Part shown: positions 11,450 through 22,483 of the stretch, in pieces
Layout of the letters: every line of letters starts with the position of its first letter
Numbering within the stretch: position 1 is the first letter of the stretch
Origin: Paramecium octaurelia
Taxonomy: Eukaryota > Ciliophora > Oligohymenophorea > Peniculida > Parameciidae
Direction of reading: 5' to 3'
Assembly: GCA_905182995.1 (NCBI GenBank)
Contig: CAJJDP010000012.1
Coordinates: 256,370-320,369, forward strand
DNA length: 64,000 nucleotides
Program-made: the position numbers and the translations under genes
The notes under the pieces: model-generated
Seen by the model: only the letters and a program-made list of their open reading frames with translations
Databases searched by the model: none
What the model was told of the DNA's origin: nothing

Positions 11450-13509
11450 TCATTAATCCCATATGGAAAATGGATCCTTCTCTGGTCGATAAGATAATTG
11501 TATCTCTTAACTTTCTTTATATTTTGAATAATGAAAAGGATCTCCTAAACTTTTTCCTATATAAATTCTCTTACTCATTATTTGGTATAAATGGAGGATG
11601 CATACTTTTTTGTTCTAATTTTTTCCAATCAATATTCTTAAACCAGATATGGTTTTTGATATCATTTACTCCTCCTTTAAGATTTCCAATTCTATTCCAT
11701 GGTTTTGGTTACAACAGGCGGTAAATCAAATTTTTTGCATCACTTTTAAAAATTAATTAATAATTTACTCTGAAAAACATTGACGCATTTTGTATTATGC
11801 GTTTACAATTCTGTTGAGATAATCAAAATACTCCTCTTCTTTTCCCTATTTAAAAGGGATTTTACTAGACAACATTTCATAAATGAGCAATCCTAATTAC
11901 CACCAATCAGAGCTGTATGAATGGCCTTATGTTACAGAATTATTTTACCTTCATTTTGAAGCATTTCTGGAGCACATTACTCTATAAAACCTGCCATCGA
12001 GTATGTTCTTTTTTTTTCAAGGAATTTTACAAAATACAAACAATTTATTCTTAGATAACCATCATATCCAATCAATAAATTCTTAGGAAACAAACTCCGA
12101 TATATAAAACGTTTTGAATGCATTTACTCAAGAAAAAGAACAACTTAAGCAGCATAAAATCTGATTTAATATAATAATCTTACACTGCAGCATTATTATC
12201 CAACTATTTTAGTATATGGGTTGATAGATCCCCTCCTGGTATGTATTCCTAAAGGATATAGAAATTTCTTTCATCTTAATCAAAACCAAGCATTTTAACC
12301 TTATAAATAGATTAACTTACTAAAAAATTATTATTTAAAGTTCTTGACAATATGTATTCAGATTTTATTGATTTTACAAATCTTGAGTTATCACAAAAGA
12401 CTTCACCGGATGACTTAACTAAAAATATTAATAATTTTACAAAATTCTAGTTTTTTAAAGATTTTCATAGCAAAATATTCCCCTGTTTACTTATTTCGAA
12501 CCAATTTGAGTTTGCCATAATCTTCATATATCACAATTGTTTCTAAAATTTCATAATCTCCAATATTCACTCTTGTTTTTTAAATTTGATTCTGTTGCTA
12601 ATTTTGATTTTGTTGTTGCTTTTTTATAAGAAATTGTTGTTGATTTTCTGCTTAATTTTAATTTTGCTGTTGATTTTATGTTTAATTTTAATTTTGCTGT
12701 TGATTTTGTATTTGATTTTATTGTTGATTTTAACTTTGCTGTTAATTTGGTTGCTGATTTTATTTTTGCTGTTAATTTGGTTGCTGATTTTTTCTTTGCT
12801 GTTAATTTGGTTGCTGATTTTATCTTTGCTGTTGGTTTTTTTGTTAATTTTATTTTTGTGGTTGATTTTATTTTTGCTGTCGATTTTGATTTTATTATAG
12901 TTGTGGTTATTGATTGTTATTTTTATTTTGATTTGGTTTTAGTTTTTGATTTTGCTTTTATTATTAATTTTGTTCTTAATTCTGCTTTCGTTATGTATTT
13001 TGATTTGGTTATTGTTTTGGAACTTCATTCTTCTATTAATTTTGATTTAGATCTTGATCTTCGTTTTGAGTTTTTTATTGAATTTGATCTGAATCTTGAT
13101 GCTGTTTTTGAAATTGATCTGGATCTTGCTGCTGTTTTTGAAATTGATCTTGATTTTGTTATTGATTTTGATTTTGATCTAGAGTTTACTATTAATTCTG
13201 ATTCGATTTTTGTTATTAATTAAGATTCGGTTTTTGTTGATTTTGATTTTTTTTGTTTTTGTTATTTTGTTTTACATTTTGCTTTTAATTTTGTTTTTGC
13301 TTCTGCAATTGATTTTGTTATTGATTTTGCTTTTAAGTTTGCTATTGATATTGCTTTTGAGTTTGCTATTGATTTTGCTTTTGAGGCTGTTATTGAATTT
13401 GCTTTTGAGACTGCTATTGAATTTGCTTTGGAGTCTGTTGTTGATTGTGCGTTTGAGTCTGCTATCGATTTTGCTCTTGATTCTATTGTTGATTTTGTTT
13501 TTGTTCCAT
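11450..13509 (-). CDS. AGC-family pseudokinase with Q-rich N-terminal region, 646 aa
   Basis: Six exons, with introns at 12419-12440, 12161-12183, 11926-11948, 11743-11768 and 11550-11574 (22-26 nt), sum to exactly 647 codons. Residues 1 to about 310 are low-complexity Gln with Asn, Lys and Asp. From residue 317 a protein-kinase fold of the PKA/PKG type follows: GDYEILETI, the ATP lysine in YFAMKIFKK, FYILQEYIPGGDL, APE as CAPEML, SDWWQLGLLIYEML, the AGC signature RIGNLKGGVNDIKNHIWF and a C-tail ending DPFSIWDQ. Key catalytic residues are missing: the HRD loop reads IYRSLFPKN (Asp to Ser), DFG reads CLY, and the glycine loop has lost its glycines. The fold is therefore probably a scaffold or regulator rather than an enzyme. 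The intact AGC hallmarks argue against recent decay. Confidence 0.93.
12570..13509 (-). repeat. degenerate CAA-rich repeat encoding the Q-rich region
   Basis: Nearly 940 bp built of short degenerate units such as CAA AAT CAA, CAG CAA and GAT CAA TTT CAA, read on the minus strand as the N-terminus of the pseudokinase. Unlike the TAA/TAG tract at 4407-4490, glutamine here is mostly CAA. Apparent Leu/Phe-rich plus-strand frames are shadows of this tract. Confidence 0.85.
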
Positions 13510-13632
13510 TAAATATTAAAATTATTATTTATATTTTAAAAAGTTAGTTAATGAATTATATATTTCAGGATATCAACAACCATAAGTCATTATGATGAAA
13601 ATTTTCATTTCATCCAAACACAATTCATCTTA

Positions 13633-14125
13633 TCAATTGAGTTTAATTACTACCTATTTCTGTTTCTCCTTTAATTTAAGAGAACAATCGAGCAGAACGC
13701 AAATGAACCCACTTATAGAATTTCGATTATTTTGATCTATTAATTTTCTAATAGTTATTTTACCATCTTTAATGTTAGCATCCAATTTGAAGTTAATTAA
13801 GAATCCTGGTAATTATTGTTTAGACCAACACTAGTTTTTCATTACAATACTTGCAAGTAACTTTAAATTGATATTTATATATTATCTCAGAATTTCTAAT
13901 CCATATAACATAAAATCTGAAATACTAAAACCAATATCAACTTTTCTTACTTAATTCTCATTGTTAGATATTTGAAACCCAATAAATATTAACTCTCTTT
14001 TTTTTCTTGGAATCTCAATTTAATTTTTTTTTGATAATCTATTTATTTATTAATAAAAACATACCACCTTAAACAGAATTTTCAATTTTAGCTTTATCTA
14101 TTAATTTATTTATTACTTTATGCAT
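13633..14125 (-). CDS. hypothetical protein, ~155 aa (tentative model)
   Basis: A clear open frame from about 14,000 to the TGA at 13633 encodes a beta-rich sequence (GFQISNNEN, VDIGFSISDFMLYG, FLINFKLDANIKDGKITI) ending KQVVIKLN. With ATG at 14125 and a 25-nt intron at 14092-14116 the model is 156 codons. An alternative intron of 26 nt (GTATG..ATAG) breaks the frame, so the first exon is uncertain. No family recognised. It lies directly upstream of the pseudokinase gene on the same strand. Confidence 0.5.
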
Positions 14126-14311
14126 TACTGTATTTACAATAAAAAATTCTTTTAAAAAACATAATATTAAGGTAAAGGTGAATTGTAACTGAAATCACCC
14201 TTACATATACTTTAAATATTATTGCTTCATTAAGTGGAACAATTCTAAGTATCGTATGGCTTATGCTACAAAATATTAAATAATCTTTAGAATTTTTACA
14301 TTTCAATTGGC

Positions 14312-14640
14312 TCAAAATAAAAATAAAAGAATTTAATGACAAAGATGGAATATAAAGTTCTTCTTTTTTCCTTGTTTCAATCCATCTACAAAGTTTCCAG
14401 ATATTACAATTCCATTTTTAGTAATTGTTCTTTGCCCTTAAAATTTTCAATCTAAAAAGCCTTCACTATCTTATTTAATATCCTTCACATTACTTTTACT
14501 ATACCTTCAGTTTTCCTTATGAACTATAATTCTTATCATATAATTTTATAAAATCTATAATTTGTTAAGTCGTAGTAAGATTCCCATTTATTATTGTAAG
14601 GTGTTAATTTCTTTTGATTTTTAGAAATCAGATGATAATA
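14312..14640 (-). pseudogene. MORN-like gene remnant
   Basis: The minus strand reads RTITKNGIVISGNF followed by VDGLKQGK (about 14370-14438), which has the look of MORN repeats (x-G-x-F-x-x-G-x-x-x-G). The same frame carries an in-frame TGA at 14447-14449 just upstream, and a different frame continues downstream past 14,340, so the sequence cannot be read as one intact protein without a 30-nt intron over the stop. Upstream codons (DFIKLYDKNYSSQGKLK) also look coding. Most simply a decayed MORN gene; an unrecognised splice form is the alternative. Confidence 0.4.
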
Positions 14641-14816
14641 GAAATAAAAGTAATTACTTTTTAAAATTAGTAGTAATTACAAGAATTCTTAATTTTTGTA
14701 GTTATGTTATTGAATTAAAAGAAAAGATTTCAGAAATCAGAAAAGAAATATTTAGACTCAGAAAATAGTGTCAAAATTGTAAAGGAATACTTGGAGATTT
14801 ATTTGAAATTTATAAA

Positions 14817-16654
14817 TCATTATAATTTCTTATTTGTGTTTTATCCTATTGTTCTATTTTTCAAAGAAGTCCATTCAATATTTTCTTTACTTGTTGGTCT
14901 ATAATTTTTTAGTTTTTGTTGTTGATTTTTTAATAATTGACCATAAATAGATTCACTTGGATGACTACATAATTCTTTTAATATTTTATCTTTTAAAGTG
15001 TCTTCATTTTAAAGTAATGGCACTGAATTGACTCCAGCATTCATAATAAATTGTCTTTTACCATCTTATTCAATTGATTGAGGTTTAATTTACTTTGATT
15101 TAGACCTTAAATGTCCATCTTGGTGTCGATATAATTATACAGGGTCACTTTGTTATTACTAATGAGAAACTGATTTTAAATTCGGAACTGAACCATATTA
15201 TTATTTATGGATATAATTTTATATCAAATTTTACTAAGCTAAACTTAATAAGAACATAAATACATTTTTAATTCGAATGATTTTTAATTTAATTATTATA
15301 GTTTTGACTATGCATGATCGATTTACTAGCATGAATCACTTTTTATTTTGGACTTAATTCTCGGTCTTCAAGACTGCCTCTTTCAGCTTCTTTTAGAAAT
15401 TTTTATATTTGAACACAACTTAGATTGTTATTTAATATTTAACAGGATTTTTCACTTATTCTTTCGTATTCAGTTGTAGTTTTCTATTTTTCATTATATT
15501 AATAAGAGTATTTATCATTTAATTATTTTTATAGAGCCTTTTTTGAACTAACTTATTCCAAAACACGAGAACTATTTTAGTATGAGATTTTATCACTTGG
15601 TGTTATGTTATCTCTTCTCAAACTTGGCTTTTATTTCCAGCTTTCAGGCGTGTTTGCATTACTTCTGACAGGATTTGAATTTATTGTATCAAATTTATTA
15701 AACTATGAACGAATTGGAGATTAGAGTTGCATATTATTCATAATAGAGATAGGATGGTGAATATCCTCATTTTCATTTAAATCAAGATATTTTTAATTAT
15801 GAGACAAATTACATTCGAAATTTTGTTAACTAGTTATCGTTTTTTAATTATATTCAATGGTGTCATTTTTAATTAGCAAATTATAACACATTTTATTCAT
15901 AAAAGTTAGAATTTAATTTGAATCAATATTTAGTTACTTTAAAGATAGTAAATATTGATTATTAAATAATTGACATTTTATTTCATCTACTTTTTTTTAA
16001 TATTTTAGCATAATCTCATCAAAAGGTTTCATTTCCATTTTTTTAACTATGTTATCATGATTTGTAAATATATCAATAGAAAATTGTTTCAATTATTATA
16101 TTAATTGTTTTATGTTCTCTACTTACTCCTAAACTTGATTTTAAGAATTTGTATAGTCGTTTTGGAATTTTTGCTAGTATGTTTACCTTAACTAATTAGT
16201 TGTTTTTTGAACTACATTAAAAAATTCTTCACAATTAATATTCTATTCTACCCATTATCTTATTAATTTATCTTTAGTATCATTCAAGTTAACTAATTTT
16301 TATTCACATTATTAAAGAGCCTGATATAAATCTTTCTAAAAGTTATTGATTTTATCTTTCCTTTACATCTCCAATTCTCCCTCTTAAGTTTCTTCTATCT
16401 AAAGACCTTATAAAGCTAAATTTAAAGCGCATTTCGAACAAAACAATTAACAACTATTTTGTTAAACATAAAATTTTGCCTAAATATTAACAATAAATTA
16501 CTTTTTTATTTGGATGCCTTTAACAACTCTTGCTTTCATTATTATCATTCTTTAATATGTTTGAATTTTTTAATATTCTTTCTTAATCAGTTTTTATGAA
16601 AGTCATTTCATCTGAATCTGATAAATCTGAAGATGAAATTGATTAAGAACTCAT
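14817..16654 (-). CDS. B-box-like zinc-binding coiled-coil protein, 596 aa
   Basis: Three exons, with introns at 16480-16501 (22 nt) and 15239-15263 (25 nt), total exactly 597 codons. After a Ser/Asp-rich start (MSSQSISSSDLSDSDE) comes a Cys/His cluster resembling a B-box (CQRHPNKKAKFY, then SCQLFCSKCAL), then a long Gln/Glu/Lys coiled coil (about residues 60-230) and a Ser/Gln/Asn-rich tail with SP/TP sites (NTPESWKQKPS, NITPSDK). A zinc finger followed by a coiled coil is a TRIM-like arrangement lacking a RING; ciliates have many such genes. A plus-strand frame at 14704-14925 overlaps its 3' end and is taken as a shadow. Confidence 0.8.
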
Positions 16655-17252
16655 TCTATTCGTTAAAATAATTATTAATAAAATAAAGGCTGAACTAACA
16701 TTATTTTCTAATTTCAAAATCTCAATCCATTTTATAATTCAGAGTAAAGAACTTATTCAAATCATAATAGATGTATAAATTTATTTATCAATATTCTATA
16801 TTTTCTCCCAAAATATAATAATATTGTTGAATACTAAACTTTCAAGTTGAGCAAACATTATAAGCTTCATATAATAACCGATTTTACCTTTAGTTATATC
16901 GATAATACTGAATTCCATAATATTTTGTGAAAAAGCAAGTATAATACTTTTTGAAATAGAAATATTTTATGAATATATGAAAGCTCTTATTGATAACTAG
17001 ATATAAATTTCCCAATTATATTAAATTTAAGAACTAGAATTTTTTCAATTCATATTTTTATATATTATCTAAACTCATAAATTGTAATTATATCTAATCT
17101 ATTAATTTTTATTTATTTTTTAAATGAGATTCATAAGGTAGATGTAATTGGATTTACAACAAAAAATAGTTGTAATTTCCATATTATTTATATTACTACA
17201 GTTATTTTAATTATTTGTGAAATTTCTTGCTATCAGAATAAGGAGTAGTATG
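16655..17252. other. AT-rich region, no supported gene
   Basis: Almost 600 bp of AT-rich DNA. A plus-strand frame from ATG 17124 (MRFIRQMQLDLQQ followed by a hydrophobic stretch) could be the first exon of the frame at 17253-17601, but no intron of ordinary length joins the two. Confidence 0.4.
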
Positions 17253-17601
17253 AAAGGACATTTAATTAATTTCAAATTGCTTTGATATCAGTCTTCAAAA
17301 TAAAATTGTTTTACCTCAATAAAAGAATAAAAAATAGTAAATTTCCTAATATATGTTTGATTTCTTAATGAATCTTGATGAAATTTTACATCAGTTACCT
17401 CATTTTGCTAGATACGGTCTTAATTCTAACAAGAATAATTGGATTGATGCACTCTTCTAGAAAACATTTTAAGATTGGAAAATTAAATTAATATCAAATA
17501 TAGGAAGAAACTATTAAGGCCAAAATAATCTATATGATTATAATCAATAATATTAAGATCCTATTTATATGCTAAGCATAAAAATATTCAAGCGACTGTG
17601 A
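17253..17601 (+). CDS. possible 3' exon of a hypothetical gene
   Basis: Open frame with protein-like composition (FDFLMNLDEILHQLPHF, NNWIDALFQKTFQDW) ending at TGA 17599-17601. An internal ATG lies at 17353; the true start is not resolved. No domain recognised. Confidence 0.35.
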
Positions 17602-17953
17602 TATAAGTTTAAAATATTATTTCTATTTTATATTAAATTCTTTATGAAAAATATTTTAATTATTATTATGATTATTTTTGTTCAAATTTCTTATATTTGA
17701 AATGCATAAGCATTTATTAGGAGATATAATGCAGAATGGATAAATCGTAAATTATAATTAATTTTTATGTAAAATATAAGTAAAGAAAAAAAATAAAAAA
17801 ACTTTGTATTATTTTTTGAAAATGTCTATATTTATTAAATTGTTCATATCCAAAAAAAAATTATTTCTTGAATATTCTTTTTCCTGTAGAATTAAATAAC
17901 AAAGAGTTTTAAGGTGCTAATTTAAAATAAAAATAAAGTTTAAAATTGACAAG
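17602..17953. other. AT-rich intergenic region
   Basis: About 350 bp with long A and T runs; nothing supported. Confidence 0.6.
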
Positions 17954-18379
17954 ATGAAAAATTACTTAATTGGAATTGATGATGGAGATAGCGAATGTGC
18001 TAATGAATAATTTTATTGGAAAACGTAGTGTATAGACTCTGCGTATGGGTTTTCCTCATAAAAGAAATAAGTTAAATAGCATTTAAAATCTACATAACAA
18101 AATAATCGTTTTGAACTTGTAGAAAATGGATAATAGATTCTAAGGAGAAAAATTAAGAAGAATGGCAAAATGAAAAAATCAGTTCCTGAAGTAAACTTGC
18201 ATCTTAAAGGGTTGCTCGAATAGTTTATAAATGAGTCTATTTAATAAGCAAATAAGGGGTTCATTTTTAGACAATTATAAAATTGCCAAGAAATAAAATC
18301 GACTATAGACAAGATGGAAAGGTTTTTAATCAGAATGAAATCACTACTGTTATCGTAAATGATAAATTGCTAATAATGA
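17954..18379 (+). CDS. hypothetical basic protein, 141 aa
   Basis: Intronless 142-codon frame starting MKNYLIGIDDGDSE. It is rich in Lys/Gln with a basic centre (RRKIKKNGKMKK) and a helical C-terminus (EIKSTIDKMERFLIRMK). An alternative splice (26-nt intron at a GTTTAT..TAAG site) would switch to another protein-like frame (LPRNKIDYRQDGKVF), so the 3' end is uncertain. Confidence 0.5.
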
Positions 18380-18440
18380 GATTGATTTTAATTGTTAACA
18401 TTCTTTTTGAATTACATTATGATATTAATAAATATAGAAA

Positions 18441-18777
18441 ATGTCTAAGGGTTTCAGTCTTAATTTTTAAAATGCAAATGTAATGACTTTTGAATAAGAA
18501 AATGATTTATTTGCTGGATAAAGCATCAAAGTATTATATATATTGGATAAGCTAGTTAAAATTTCAATTGGGGGAGACCTATTATGATTTAGAGGTAAAA
18601 CTTATAATTTCATAATAAGTTAGTTTAAAGTTGGATAAGATGTTGAATGGGCTAAGAAATGCGTGGCTGAAAAAATAGACTGCGGAAGAAACGATTTTGT
18701 ATAGCAATTAGGATTAAAATAATTTAGGACCTGTTTTTCTAAGGAAAGATAATGCCAGAATTCTTCTCTTTGAATGA
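18441..18777 (+). CDS. small hypothetical protein, 103 aa
   Basis: Two exons with a 25-nt intron (GTATTA..GCTAG, near 18530-18555), 104 codons. Sequence begins MSKGFSLNFQNANVM, then KLKFQLGETYYDLEVKLI and a charged region ending ARILLFE. No family recognised. It sits 62 bp after the previous gene and 65 bp before the membrane protein, all on the same strand. Confidence 0.6.
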
Positions 18778-18842
18778 CATTCAAAATTTAAAGGATTAAT
18801 CAATCATAGAAATTAGAATGAAGAAGTGATTTAATAAAAATA

Positions 18843-20310
18843 ATGTATATACAATTATATGCAATTCCAGGGCAAATAATTTTGGGGATGTTTGCTTAAT
18901 TCATCTATGAATAAGGAGTGCTCTATTTCTTATGCATTATGGCAATCATAAGCAGTCTTTATGCATGTATGTATACCAGTAGCAACCAACTATTTCCTCA
19001 AAGCTTATTGATGATCATTCCATTTTAGGTGGTTTTGACCATTTTGAATTTTGATATGGTGAGTGTGGGAATCATCCCGTATTTAATTCTAACAGATTTA
19101 ATCAATAGCGATATTATCAAACGATTACCGAAAAAGCCAATTCCTCCTCCAAGAAGATCATATAATGCATAGATCGATAATCATCATAGCATTCACATTT
19201 AAAATGTTATCAAATAAAATGCGCAGAGCCTTAAAAAATATGAATATTTTCATATTGGCTGTATAACTTTGTGTTATATAGCAATACCAAAATACAATTG
19301 TACTAGAATGTTAACTATTCAAAAGACACTGCATAATTGTTAAATACTGCTTTCTTATAATATTATTATAAATCAGATTATAATACAACTCTGTTCAAAA
19401 TAGTCATCTCATCAATCAAATTTTTGTTATGCTTATTGAATTTCGATGTCAGAGGAATGCTGACTGTAGCAATATTACCGAATTTCATAAATGAACAAAA
19501 GATCTATTCTTATAGTTTTTTGGCTGAATAATTCATCATCACGTACCTTGATTACAATTATGGAATCTATCATAATTTAATAATATTTTTAAGCTTTTAC
19601 ATTTTTGATTCGTAAAACCATAAGTACAACATAATAATTATTAAATTAGCACAAAATAATTAACACTTTTGTATATTCCATTATTGATATATGCATTTGA
19701 AGCCCAAACAGAAATTTACATCTATACATATATTGTTATTAGTTTAGTATATTTAGCATTACTTATAATTGAATAGGAGAAACAAGTTATATATTTAAGA
19801 TATATATTAGTGGTTGTTGGACTGTTTATAACATAGAAGTGGTATAAAGTTTAAATATTTAGGTATTACAAATTGTTATTAATGCTATTTTTATTTGATA
19901 CCGAAATGAATTTCAACATTAAAATTTATGTCTAAGCTTTTGCAGGAAAATAGATATTTGATTTGCTTGTATCATACTCACCTTTTCTTTTGTACCAGTT
20001 ATTTCAATATAAGTACTTTCTAGAAAATTTCAATATTACAGTATGTCTATTAAGTATAGTTACATTGTTGATTACTTAACATATTCATCAGTAGAATTTA
20101 ATATTCTCTCGTCTTTTGTAGATATATGTAAAAAGAATTAATAAATAATCAAGCTTCTATCTTTACCCATATGGCCAGTATTGTTATATTATGATAGATC
20201 AACAGATAGCCTAATTGTTGCATTCATAAATGTTATTCAAATAATAGCATAATTTTAAAAGTAAGAATGATATAAATAATATATGTGTAATTTAATTAAT
20301 TTGTGATTGA
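18843..20310 (+). CDS. multi-pass membrane protein of unknown function, 471 aa
   Basis: Two 26-nt introns (GTACTAGAATG..AAAAG near 19300; GTACAACATA..AATTAG near 19630) bring three hydrophobic frames into one 472-codon CDS. At least eight strongly hydrophobic segments are visible (GVLYFLCIMAIISSLYACM, LLMIIPFQVVLTIL, IVISLVYLALLIIEQ, YILVVVGLFITQ, VCLLSIVTLLITQ). A proline-rich cytosolic loop (RLPKKPIPPPRRSY) lies near residue 100. No transporter signature is recognised. Confidence 0.75.
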
Positions 20311-20564
20311 CAATTCAAATTGGTTGTGTAAAAATTATTATAATGTTGACTGTTTATGATCTATTAGGTAAGATTATAGAAAATAAAATATAGAAATGTT
20401 ACCATCTCTCTCAAATTTGCATTTTTTCTTTGGTATTTTGATACTTTTTTTGTATTTTTTTCATTTTTTTATGAATTAATACCTTAAAAAACTTGTACTT
20501 TTCATTTTTGAAATTTAAATAATAAGATAATAATTATCAAACCTGAATATAAATGTAAATAAAT
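20311..20564. other. AT-rich intergenic region between convergent genes
   Basis: Nothing recognisable apart from T-rich stretches. Confidence 0.6.
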
Positions 20565-21835
20565 TCACAATCTGCTTACAAACTCTTTTAATCTTGCGAT
20601 CAATTCGATATAAACATCTTTAGTTGCTATGGTAAGCATTCTTTTTATATTTAATATTAATACCTTATTCCTTAATACTTATCAGTTCCATTCCAAGATA
20701 AAGGCAATAACATTACATTCTAATCTAGGAGTAATTTTTTAGCGAATTCAGCATCATTTTTAACTTTGAATACTTCCAAATCAATGAGAACAGCTAAATA
20801 AATTGTTCCTTAAGCAGGTATGCATTTGAAACCTCTTATTTGATTTAATTCTTATAGTAGAAAATCATGATTTTCTTTGAAATGGAGCATCCTATCTCTA
20901 GCATAAAATATTGTTAATTGATCTAGTATTTAAGGTAGGGAATTCATGACAAACACATTTGCATGTAATAACAATTGACATAAATTAAACATAGCTTATT
21001 TTATTGCATCTGCATAATGGTTTTTATCATAGAAAATCATCCATGATACTTACCAACCTGGAGTGAAGAATATTTTATCCATTCCTCCCAAACAAATAAT
21101 AGGACCTTCATCTGCCAATTCACCAAACGAAACAAATTCTCCAAATGACATTCCATAATAAATTTCATCAGCAACTATTAATACATGATTCTAATTTGCC
21201 CAATTAATTATTCCTTAAACATGTTCCTTGGAGAATACAGAACCACAAGGATTGGAAGGGTTAATCACATATAAAAACTTTGTGTTGGCATCCAATTTGC
21301 TATTCAAGTCCTCAAAATCAATTTACCAATTATTATCTGATTATAATTTATATTTTCTGACCTAAAATAATACGTCATCTATTATACCTCAACTTAATAT
21401 GCTTAGGCAATTCCATCAAAAAAGGGAAACCCTATTTCAGGAACAAGTATATTTTAACCAGGATCACATATACCCAACAAACAATAAAACAATCCTTAAT
21501 TCACTCCTTGCGTTATAATTACATCATTCTCTGTAATATTCTTTCCATGACCGAAATGTTTAGCCACTGCTTATTTGGCAGGCTATTGTTAATTTAAACA
21601 TTACTTGAGTTCCTGTTGAATGGCAATAAGAGTGATTTTAAGATTTAGGTATCTCAGATTTAACGATATCATAGCCTATCTAGCTCATCTTGCAATGCTC
21701 ATGCCCAAATTCAGTTGGATCCCCTTTCATAAATTAGATCATTGGTTTGGCATGATTAGGGTCTGCTTTAAGCTCTGAAAAATTGGCCAACAATGCTTGA
21801 TTTTAACTTAGCAAAAATTCTGAAGCTTTTATCAT
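20565..21835 (-). CDS. tyrosine/alanine-type aminotransferase (PLP fold type I), 399 aa
   Basis: Four exons; introns of 22, 26 and 23 nt give exactly 400 codons. Motifs of class I/II aminotransferases are in order: NVIITQG-like strand ([17 protein letters not shown]), [10 protein letters not shown], the NPSNPCGS motif that binds the substrate/[12 protein letters not shown] (PLP-binding Asp and Tyr), and the PLP lysine in [12 protein letters not shown], where FTPGW matches the VPGWRLG signature of tyrosine aminotransferases. The enzyme would transfer amino groups from an aromatic or related amino acid to 2-oxoglutarate in the cytosol. Exact substrate cannot be told from sequence. The intron near the 3' end precedes a normal C-terminal helix. 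Confidence 0.93.
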
Positions 21836-22087
21836 TTATTTTATCAAATATTACGAAATAACCAATATTAAACACCAAATTTGATTATATGTGAACACAA
21901 ATAACGAGGTTTTGATATTCATGAATTATTACACATAGATTATATAAACTTAATGAAAATAAAGAATAATTTTAATATTTCCATGTTTAATGATCAAATG
22001 GTGTAAGAAGTGAATTGCTATTTTGATATTAATACAAAAATAATAATAATAATTAATATTTTGATTTATCCTTGTATTTAAATTACC
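21836..22087. other. AT-rich intergenic region
   Basis: About 250 bp upstream of the aminotransferase with no supported frame. Confidence 0.5.
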
Positions 22088-22440
22088 ATTAGAAAGACCT
22101 TTCAAGTTCTTTGATTTTCTCAATTCTTTTTTTCTTTAATTATTCTTTGAAATTCTCACTCAAATTAAATAACAAATTTTTTACTATCAGAATATTCCTT
22201 TTTGGTTAAAAGAATAATTATACAAAAACACATGGATTAAATATTATAAATGTTTGTGACATTCAAATTCGTAGAGTTAATATCTACCTTTAGAGACTAA
22301 TTCAACAAATTCTCATGCTAATACTTTATATAAATTTATTCAAGTATTCAATAATAAATGCAATAAAGCCATTCAATCTGAAATATTGATATTTTTCTTT
22401 GAATTCTCATTTAAAAGTCAATTCAGGTTGCTGACAAAAT
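22088..22440 (-). CDS. unresolved short gene or remnant
   Basis: Minus-strand sequence reads convincingly in pieces (GRYQLYEFECHKHLQYL, then a 26-nt intron GTATAA..AAAAAG, then LFNLSENFKEQLKKK and RIEKIKELERS), but neither a start nor a stop could be fixed. Upstream, one frame carries four TGA codons at sites where Trp would fit, and another frame joins through a 28-nt intron instead. I cannot decide between a small real gene and a decayed one. Confidence 0.3.
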
Positions 22441-22483
22441 TAATAAGGTCAGCTTTAATGTTTAATTATTATTAAATAACTAA

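Noticed and set aside
12586..13512. Plus-strand Leu/Phe/Asp-rich frames that look like repeats of membrane helices
   Set aside because: They are the complement of the CAA-rich region of the minus-strand pseudokinase, which splices into a full AGC fold.
14704..14925. Plus-strand 73-aa frame (MLLNQKKRFQKSEKK...)
   Set aside because: It overlaps the 3' end of the well-supported B-box-like gene on the other strand.
22262..22440. Four in-frame TGA codons on the minus strand at positions where tryptophan would fit, suggesting TGA = Trp
   Set aside because: TGA is the working stop of every well-supported gene here and Trp is TGG in them; another frame with a 28-nt intron also reads well, so the pattern is likely chance in AT-rich DNA or decay.
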